The notes below the pieces were generated by a model, which worked only from the letters and a program-made list of their open reading frames with translations, was not told the origin of the DNA and did no database searches. A stretch of 64,000 nt of DNA from Aedes albopictus (taxonomy: Eukaryota; Arthropoda; Insecta; Diptera; Culicidae), in NCBI RefSeq assembly GCF_035046485.1, contig NC_085137.1, forward strand, positions 482,912,252 through 482,976,251, read 5' to 3'. Both the position numbers and the translations under genes were made by a program. Each line of letters starts with the position of its first letter. The first letter of the stretch is position 1. Shown here piece after piece: positions 56,111-64,000 of the stretch.

Positions 56111-57217
56111 AATTGTACAGCATTATCACACGTAATATTCTCAGAACGAGAATGTCGTCGATCTTTGGTACCTATATAAAAAAGCTATACCACACAAAAA
56201 AAACTCCAATGATACAAATTAGAATAAAATCTTGTGCACTCAGCAAATTTTTTCATGATGGAATACCAAAACGAATTCCGCGCAACATCTGATAAATTAT
56301 CGAAATCCGTTTATTTAGTTTTATTCCTTGGAACCTTTATGATGTACTTTTCCTTCGTTCCTTAGTTATGGTCAATTGTGTAAAAAAAAATCACATGTGC
56401 CATATGTAAAGTCAGTTCTGTGAAAAATAAATTCTTTAGAACAAATTGTAGCGGAAACATATTTTTAGTGTATTGCATCTCAGCTAAACTCCAAACAGTT
56501 TTCCACAAAAACACTCATGAAAAACTTCCAAACAAATACTTTGATTTTTTTTAAAGATTTTCAAGATGCATTTTCTATTGTTGAGTTATGACCGATTTAG
56601 TGAAAAATGCCGAACGCCATTTGTGTTTGGCTGAACGCCATTTAGATGAAAGGGTAATTTGGCCGATTGACGTTTGAAAAATGAATGATGCACTCAAGTG
56701 ATCACGCCACTGTTCTGCACATCAGTATAACTCGAAAAAAAACATATAATAAAAGAAAGAAATATTAAAAGAAGGAGAAATTTTAAATGAAATATTGGTA
56801 ATTTCAGCACCAACTTTTCCCTGAATGGTAAAACTAGGAAGAATGAATAAAAGAAGAAACTATTTCTGATGATGATATTGGCAGCTAGAATGTCAAAAAG
56901 TTCCTTTGAATTCTTTTGTTAATCATTCGGTCAAACTGCATTCGGCCAACAGCCCTGTTCGGCCAGATGGCATTCGGCCAAACGGCGTTCTGTCAAAGGA
57001 CATTCGGCTAAATATCCGGACACTCTTTTGTACTTGTTGAGCTGATGGTTATTTTAGTGTTGAAAAAATCAGGTCCGAAAACGCTGCGGAAATAAAAACA
57101 ACCGAGCAGCAATATGTTTGACTTCAACGATGTATTGTTGTCGCGGTCAATGCTCACTTATTTTTTATGTTTTGAGAAGCCGAGACTTATAATGGTGAGT
57201 TTAGATTTAAAGTCGGT
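56111..57217. repeat. ATTCGGCC-type repeat and AT-rich DNA
   Basis: From about 56605 to 57010 words such as GGCATTCGGCCAAACGGCG, ACATTCGGCTAAAT and GCTGAACGCCATTT recur in both orientations, a dispersed repeat of the 'cattcggccaaa' kind. The rest is AT-rich without genes. Confidence 0.5.
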
Positions 57218-57230
57218 GGATGCGGGTGGA

Positions 57231-58608
57231 GGAATGGATGGAAGGTTTCGTGTGTCCCATCTACATAAAGGGCGACAAGTTGGATTGCGGGAACTACCGC
57301 GCGATCACATTACTGAGCGCTGCCTACAAGATACTCTCTCAAATTTTATGCCGCCGTCTATCACCGACTGCAAGAGAGTTCGTGGGGCAATATCAGGCTG
57401 GATTTATGGGTGAACGCGCCACAACGGACCAGATGTTCGCCATCCGCCAGGTGTTGCAGAAATGCCGCGAATACAACGTGCCCACACACCACTTGTTCAT
57501 CGATTTCAAATCGGCGTATGATACAATCGATCGAGAACAGCTATGGCCATGGCAGATTATGCACGAATACGGATTCCCGGATAAACTGATACGATTGATG
57601 AAGACGACGATGGATCGAGTGATGTGCGTAGTTCGAGTATCAGGGACACTCTCGAGTCCCTTCGAATCTCGCAGAGGGTTACGGCAAGGTGATGGTCTTT
57701 CGTGCTTGCTGTTCAACATTGCGTTAGAGGGTGTAATAAGGAGAGCGGAGATTAACACGAGTGGTACGATTTTCACGAAGTCCGTTCAACTGCTTGGTTT
57801 CGCTGATGATATTGATATTATTGCTCGTCAATTTGAGACGATGACGGAAACGTACATCCGACTAAAGAGTGAAGCCAGACGAATCGGATTAGTCATTAAT
57901 GTATCGAAGACAAAGTACATGATGGCAAAGGGCTCCAGGGAGGAATCAGCGCGCCCGCCACCCCGAATTTATATCGACGGTGATGAAATCGAGGCGGTTG
58001 AAGAATTCGTGTACTTGGGCTCACTGGTGACCGCCGACAACGACACCAGCAGAGAAATTCAGAGGCGCATTGTGGCAGGAAATCGTGCTTACTTTGGACT
58101 CCGCAGAACTCTACGATCGAATAAAGTTCGCCGTAACACGAAGTTAACCATCTACAAAACGCTGATTAGACCGGTCGTCCTCTATGGGCACGAAACATGG
58201 ACCCTACGTGCAGAGGACCAACGCGCTCTTGGAGTTTTCGAACGGAAGGTGTTGCGTACCATCTACGGCGGAGTGTAGATGGAAGACGGGACTTGGAGAA
58301 GGCGAATGAACCACGAGCTGCATCAGCTGCTGAGAGAACCAACCATCGTCCATACCGCGAAAATCGGGAGGCTACGGTGGGCGGGTCACGTCATCAGGAT
58401 GTCGGATAGCAACCCGACTAAAATGGTTCTCGAGAGTCATCCGACCGGTACAAGAAGACGTGGAGCGCAGCGAGCCTGGTAGGTCGACCAAGTGGAGGAC
58501 GATCTGCGGACCCTACGCAGAGTGCGGAACTGGAGATAAGCAGCCATGGACCGAGTGGAATGGAGGCGGCTACTATGTACAGCAGAGGCCACCCCGCCCT
58601 TAGCCTGA
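57231..58608 (+). pseudogene. RTE reverse transcriptase, broken by stops
   Basis: The frame begins in the palm/finger region (CPIYIKGDKLDCGNYRAITL) and shows the catalytic motifs: FIDFKSAYD near 57502-57528 (first aspartate), GLRQGDGLSCLLFN near 57676-57717, and FADD near 57799-57810 (catalytic aspartate pair). The C-terminal RTE signature LRWAGH...RRRG follows. Three in-frame stops interrupt it: TAG 58276, TAG 58480, TAA 58537. The last two correspond to sense codons (Trp, Gln) in the 7762-8001 fragment and are single transitions. The ATG at 57220 lies in the flanking target duplication and is not an element start codon. The enzyme is incomplete (no endonuclease), so the copy is dead. Confidence 0.92.
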
Positions 58609-58625
58609 TCGGTAAGGTAAGGTAA
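57231..58625 (+). mobile_element. 5'-truncated RTE-clade retrotransposon
   Basis: 1395 bp flanked by a 13-bp duplication GGATGCGGGTGGA (57218-57230, 58626-58638), ending in GGTAA repeats. It carries the reverse transcriptase and C-terminal domain but lacks the endonuclease. The fragment at 7762-8001 is the same family. Confidence 0.93.
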
Positions 58626-58638
58626 GGATGCGGGTGGA

Positions 58639-60148
58639 CACAGCCGGCGGGTAAACACCCCAAGTATAAAAATTCCATTGCTGATTGGTTTCCTTTGATT
58701 TTTATCAGGGGTTTATTACAGCAATAATTAAAACTTACAGTTTTATGACTACTTTTATGAAAACCAGTGATGAAATGTTTTATAGTATACTTGAAGATAT
58801 TCATAAAGCCAGATTTTAAGTGTAAACAAAACTCCCCGAAATGTAAACCTTCTGGCATTCATTATTACCACAATAAAACTGTTCAAACTCTCAGCAGATG
58901 GCGATCCGTTCGATTAGTAACGACATCTGTTGGTGGAAAAGCAGAAACTACGACACTGCTAGGTTTATTGCGGTCACCATAAAAGTAAACTTGCTTTCGT
59001 TTTATTTTTGATAATTATGGTCGTCGCCATATTGAAAAATTAGCTGGCGTAAATGGAAAATAGTTCCTCCTGAACTTTACGTGCCATCGAAGAAGCTTCT
59101 CTGCATCTTGAGCTGTCATAGTTTTTGTTGAAAAAAACAACAACAATCATCATAACCTCTTTTCGAGAATGTAGAAATTTCAACTAGGTTTTAAAACTGT
59201 TTTATTGCTACTCTTAATGTGGTTTGCAAAACAACTCTGAGAGTGGTCCACTTAGCCGGAAGATGCTTTTAAAGAGGTTATCAAGAGGTTTTGACGTATA
59301 AATCAGTTTTATTGCAAATTTTATAAAATTGGTCATGATGGTCTCTTAAAGAGCCGAACAAAACTTTAAATGTTACTTGGGACAAGACGGTCAAAAAAAA
59401 ATCAAGGAAGAAAATTTTAAAATCCCAAACCTAATGTAAATGGCGACCAGTTTAAAAAAATGTCCACTCAAAAATGTGTGTAGTCCCAATCTGGAATCAA
59501 ATGTGATTATGTATTTGTGATGAGGTTGCTACAAATTTCGATTTTCTCTTATGTCACCCCTACCAAACCACACCACCCCCCCCCCCCCTTAAGAACACTC
59601 AGTGTATAACATAAAGTAACTCGAAAATATTTGTAAAACTCTAATCGGAAGAAAAATCTGCCTAACATAAGAAGTTTCGAATCATGATGGTATAGATCGA
59701 GAAACTGCCAGTAATTAATAGTATATGTAAAACACGAAGCAGCAGACACTAAAATCTTACTAACAAAAGTGATACAGTTTGATCCCGTACTAACGAACAA
59801 ACGACCAAACGCATGACCGGTCCTTAATTAGGTCACAACTTTCTATCAGCTGTAGCTGCTCGACACTAATGATGTTGAACTATGCTTCGTCAAACGCACA
59901 AACTGTCGGTAAATATCCATATCTATCCCACAACCACATTCACCAGTCATCATCATGTTCCCGGCCGACTGTAGTAGGTAGATCACAATGCGCGAGATGT
60001 GGTACAATCATAGATATCATTTTGCTCCAGCGCCCATTCTCCGGTTTCCCCGGTGGAAGTCTTCCACCTCGGGAAAGAAAGGTGAGAAGAAAATGCGACT
60101 CCACCTGAAGAAACCGTTCACGGCAACAACAAGATCTGTATGGCGAGA
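58639..60148. other. Non-coding DNA, no gene seen
   Basis: It includes a TGTTACTTGGG terminus-like word near 59363, related to the elements at 52627 and 55328, and a poly-C run at about 59575-59588. Several short ORFs without domains. Confidence 0.4.
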
Positions 60149-60248
60149 GCATTGCACAGTGGTCCACGAACCAGATTTATGAGGAAAGATGCCTTCAGCG
60201 CCTTCAAATGACTTTTTAGACAAATATGGTCTTCTACAAAGTTGTTCC

Positions 60249-61498
60249 CAAGGGGTCGGACAGCTCATTGATACTGGGATTAATATTGGTTGATATTTTT
60301 AATATTTATTAAAATCCATAATTTCATCAAAGTAGCTTTGGTTTTCTTTTCAATGAACATCTGTCATAAACCAGGATGTTGAAGTCAACGAAAGTCAAAC
60401 CGTAGACTTAGGGTCTGTTCCAATTGGAGAATTGAAATTAATTTTCACTTAAACTTAGCAGATCGATAATTATTTCCTTAGGAAAACTGTCAAGTGTAAG
60501 TGTCGAACTGTCAAATTTAAGTTAAAATCAATTTTAATTCACAAATTGGAACAGACCCTTAATGGTCAAACATTGGCAAAGAATTGAAGTATTTGAAATC
60601 ATATTTCATTTTTCTATTTGTAGTACATCACACACAATTTTTACAGTTTCAGGAGCTGACGATACAAAGACCCACACCAAAGAGGATCCTTTGCTGAAGA
60701 CGAAATCAGCTCTACTTGATGTTCCTTGAGATAACAAATCAAATACCAAGATCTCTTACATATAATCTTTCAATAAAACCTAATTCCTTTAAGGCAGATT
60801 CCATGCAAATATATTCAACAAGCGTATGTGTATCATGCTCGATTTCCACGTAGCTGAGGGAGGTTTGGTAAATCAAACTCTGGGGTATATATTATCATAA
60901 GAGATTATTTATTAAATTATGTACCGACACGTAGAAGGCTCTCAGAATCTACGTGTCTATAAAAGTAGTGAAGTATTTCAGGGGAAAATAATTACGAAAT
61001 GAGAACCATAGAGCTTGGGAGGGTAAAACTTTAGCCAGGGTTTCGGTTTCTTTGATGATTTGTTATGTTTCGAAAACAGTATGTTATTGGTATGATTTGG
61101 GTATCGCTTCCGAGGCAGGATAGTTTCATATTCAGGCCGCTTGATGCCACAAACTAAGCTGGCAGTACCAGCATACATTAAGCAGCATCTCATTGATAAA
61201 CAAACGGTTGTTCTAACAAAAACCCAGGCTAACATAAATTTTGAATATACCCTGTGCACAAGATGAAGCTGTATGGTAGCGAGGACCGAGGAGTACGGAA
61301 ATGGCCAGCGGTTTTTTATGTACAACATCAGGCTGTTCACAAAATAAGATCTGTACTAACTTCTGTGGCATTCTTGTTTGACATGATAACAAACAAAAAT
61401 AACCATCACGGCACACTTGATCATTTTTGTGATATTTGGATTAATATTTTTAATATTTTTTGATATTTCGATCCCAGATCAGGCTGTCCGACCCCTTG
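60249..61498. mobile_element. hAT-type element, 1.25 kb, in the foldback's left arm
   Basis: Ends CAAGGGGTCGGACAGC and its near complement GCTGTCCGACCCCTTG, with a perfect 8-bp duplication GTTGTTCC (60241-60248, 61499-61506). The foldback's right arm is uninterrupted at this point. No transposase domain seen; a 120-codon minus-strand ORF (61340-60978) has no recognisable motif. It contains a Harbinger MITE. Confidence 0.92.
60411..60558. mobile_element. Harbinger-type MITE, 148 bp (copy 2)
   Basis: Same termini (GGGTCTGTTCCAATTGG) and length as 44264-44411, flanked by TTA (60408-60410, 60559-60561). Confidence 0.9.
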
Positions 61499-63040
61499 GT
61501 TGTTCCTCAAAATAAGGCCCTCTTTCCAATGTATATGAAAATTAGGGTGGTCCATATTTTCACAGAAATTGGAAACCAATTTTTTTATTTGCAAGAATAA
61601 CCATCCACATTCTTCGGCAAAGTTGGAGACCCATCAATTTTGAGCAAGTTTGCTGAAGACAGTTTTTTTGTAGCTTTAAAATTGACCGATCTAGAGATAT
61701 ATTTCTGAATTAGCTTAGGGTGGTTCAGGAAAAAACAGGTTTTCTGGCTTTAACTTTTTCAGTTTCAATTTCTCATCAAAGTCGCCCAAGAAACACTTAT
61801 AGAGCATTTGAAAACGCGTCGTTTCGTGCGCTGAAACGATCGTTATCTCTTTTGGTTCAAAAATATGAGCGTTTTTCTTCAAAAAATCATAATTTATTCA
61901 AAAAGCGATATTAAGGGTTGGGGCAAGAATAAAAAATATCTTTTTCCAGCATTCAAAAGAAGAAATATTGTTATAAAACATATCAAAAAATTAGAGAGGT
62001 GTTATTTTTGTAACTCAAGAAAAAAATAGTTGAAAAGTGCCTATATTTTCTAGAAAATCATCAATATCTTTTGAACGGAATGACGTAGCAAAATTCTCAG
62101 CGCACAAAAATGCGCGTTTTTGGAAGCTCTAAAAGTGGTTCTTTGACGACTTTGATGAGAAAATTGAAACAAAAAAGTTAGAGCGATAAAACGATTTGTT
62201 CTAGCGTCACCCTATGAAAACTATGGGAAAATGCTCAAAATTTGGGCAAAATAGTTTTTTCGTTTTATCTTTTTAATTTCAATTTTCTCATCAAAGTCGT
62301 CAAAGAACCACTTTTAGAGCTTCCAAAAACGCACATTTTCGTGCGCTGAGAATGTTGCTACGTCATTCCGTTCAAAAGATATTGATGATTTTCTAGAAAA
62401 TATAGGCACTTTTCAACTATTTTTTTCTTGAGTTACAAAAATAACACCTCTCTAATTTTTTGATATGTTTTATAACAATATTTCTTCTTTTGAATGCTGG
62501 AAAAAGATATTTTTTATCTTTGCCCCAACCCTTAATATCGCTTTTTGAATAAATTATGATTTTTTGAAGAAAAACGCTCATAATTTTTGAACCAAAAGAG
62601 ATAACGATCGTTTCAGCGCACGAAACGACGCGTTTTCAAATGCTCTATAAGTGTTTCTTGGGCGACTTTGATGAGAAATTGAAACTGAAAAAGTTATAGC
62701 CAGAAAACCTGTTTTTCCTGAATCACCCTAAGCTAATTCAGAAATATATCTCTAGATCGGTCAATTTTAAAGCTACAAAAAAACTGTCTTCAGCAAACTT
62801 GCTCAAAATTGATAGGTCTCCAACTTTGCCGAAGAATGTGTATGGTTATTCTTGCAAATAAAAAAGTTTGGTTTCCAATTTCTGTGAAAATATGGACCAC
62901 CCTAATTTTCATGTTTATTGGAAAATAGGCCATATTATTAGCAACAACTTTGTAGAAGACCATATTTGTCTAAAACATCATTTGAAGGCGCTACATGCAT
63001 CTTTCATCGTAAATTTGGTTCGTGGACCATTGTGCATTGA

Positions 63041-63608
63041 TTGGCCCGCCAAAGTGCGAATTTTCTTTGCTTTGTGCTGGGCGCTGCACTGAGCTGGATT
63101 GTTGATGCAGGTCTTTTCAATGGCTTCGGTTAACCGGTAATAATGAGCAATCTATGCAAACAAACGTGTGCCTCACGGTCGGTCGGTCGGTCGTAGCTGA
63201 ACGAGTTCTTTGGAGAGCAACAACGGTGATTTGATTTGATCGGGCAGTAAGTGGGATGCGCGGTTTTGCGGTTTTCATGATTAGGAACTGTATGTGTACA
63301 CACATATTTCTTTCAATAGTATTCCATCTATAGTATATGGTGTCCGGAGAATAGCAATTTGCATGTGTTTTGTTTTTCTTCCCTGAAAAATTAGGTTGCT
63401 ACGAATTATCTGTCAAATCCGTTTGATTTGCACAAATTACTCCGCAAAAGCCTACAAGAAAAATCGCACAAAAATATCAGTTTGCTCGCATAAAGTGGCT
63501 CTCCTTCATAACGCCATCACTTTTCATGGTATCAAATACCGTGAAAAATTATATCGTTGTATTTTCAGAGGCACGCTGTCTGTGACAAAAAATATTGTAG
63601 AAAAAAAA
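63041..63608. other. Unique-looking DNA with GGTC repeat
   Basis: A CGGTCGGTCGGTCGGTCG microsatellite lies at about 63178-63195. The rest shows no gene or repeat boundary. Confidence 0.4.
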
Positions 63609-63877
63609 TCAGTATCGCTAAGTCACCCACCAAATGAAAGCTAAGTGTCTCCTCTATTATTTGGTGCTACTTAAGAGTGCAATGTTCTATCGGGGGGGTA
63701 TAGAACAATTTTTTTTTTCGTGGTTTCTAGAACAAATTTCCGAGAAATACCCATTATTGGGTACATTTACTCAAAATATATATGGGAAAATAACCCCCGA
63801 TAGAACATTTCGCTTTTCACACCAAATAAAAGAAGAACCCCTTAGCTTTCACTTGATGGGTGACTTAGCGATACTGA
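63609..63877. repeat. Foldback repeat, about 90-bp arms
   Basis: TCAGTATCGCTAAGTCACCC...TGTTCTATCGGGGG on the left is inverted on the right (CCCCGATAGAACA...GGGTGACTTAGCGATACTGA). Pairing is imperfect between. The ORFs across it are spurious. Confidence 0.8.
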
Positions 63878-63879
63878 TG

Positions 63880-64000
63880 TTTGCCTTCGTCGTACACCAA
63901 AGGGTACTGAAAGGCTATAAGTTCACTAAAAAACGAGTTTTCGATAGAAGGCTCGGAGGGTCAACTCAGATCGACGAATTGAGGTGATGCCTGTATGTAT
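63880..64000. mobile_element. Edge of a hairpin-ended TIR element
   Basis: TTTGCCTTCGTCGTACACCA...GGTACTGAAAGGC matches the self-folding terminus at 38681, so another member begins here and runs out of the window. Confidence 0.65.

Larger units (their letters stand above)
60155..63033. mobile_element. Giant foldback element, arms of about 0.8 kb
   Basis: The left arm is 60155-60248 plus 61507 to about 62213, and the right arm about 62216-63033. They are inverted over nearly their whole length, from CACAGTGGTCCACGAACCA outward to GATAAAACGA at the centre, with high identity. A GCATTG word at both outer edges (60149, 63034) may be the target duplication. The left arm is split by a hAT-type element. 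Within each arm a half-unit (TCATCAAAGTCG...GAACCACTTTTAGAGC / GAAACACTTATAGAGC) is itself repeated. Non-coding. Confidence 0.9.

Noticed and set aside
57114..57413. 99-codon ORF overlapping the RTE start
   Set aside because: Out of frame with the reverse transcriptase and begins in flanking DNA.
60978..61340. 120-codon minus-strand ORF as a transposase remnant
   Set aside because: No hAT dimerisation or catalytic motif could be seen.

Overview
This window reads as intergenic or intronic DNA from a large, AT-rich, repeat-laden insect genome, most probably an Aedes mosquito. The reasons are tRNA-derived SINEs of Feilai type, a BEL/Pao retroelement, dense MITEs with hAT, Tc1/mariner/pogo, piggyBac and Harbinger signatures, and the diffuse degenerate 'ccaggaattcctcc' repeats familiar from Aedes. 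I see no bacterial-style gene organisation and no endogenous viral gene.

Host coding sequence is scarce. The one recognisable piece is the terminal coding exon of class I fructose-bisphosphate aldolase on the minus strand (28231-28386), ending in the family's C-terminal tyrosine and followed 28 nt later by a polyadenylation signal. A second, weaker candidate is a 99-bp plus-strand exon at 38165-38263 with a consensus splice donor; I do not recognise its product. Several non-repetitive, GC-richer islands (12390-13420, 22725-23250, 30200-31340, 44640-45420) may be regulatory DNA but show no convincing protein.

Layout. 1-1805: foldback and small hAT MITE. 1806-5848: a complete, very young, gag-only BEL/Pao element with LTRs that look identical and a 5-bp target duplication. 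6166-8241: a hAT-type element with a 5'-truncated RTE copy nested in it. 9340-15535: MITEs, SINEs and an RTE relic. 15782-21400: nested TIR elements and a large foldback holding a MITE. 23359-24523: a piggyBac-type MITE inserted into a copy of itself. 26876-28720: MITE, long (TG)n, aldolase exon. 31653-37780: a hAT-type element packed with a pogo/Tigger-like element, further MITEs and a SINE. 38681-42391: hairpin-ended TIR element with an internal 150-bp tandem array. 43432-44624: TIR element, Harbinger MITE, SINE. 47100-50669: second pogo/Tigger-like element with nested insertions, including a palindrome of two opposed tRNA-like sequences. 52097-56110: nested TIR elements with a deleted LINE copy and a near-perfect 231-bp-arm hairpin. 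57231-58625: 5'-truncated RTE retrotransposon with a broken reverse transcriptase. 60155-63033: a giant foldback with arms of about 0.8 kb, split by a 1.25-kb hAT-type insertion that itself carries a Harbinger MITE.

The main story is layered transposition. Boundaries were set by paired terminal repeats plus target-site duplications read directly, and in several cases by an 'empty site' in a second copy within the window. All family names are assigned from terminal motifs and duplication length, without a database search.
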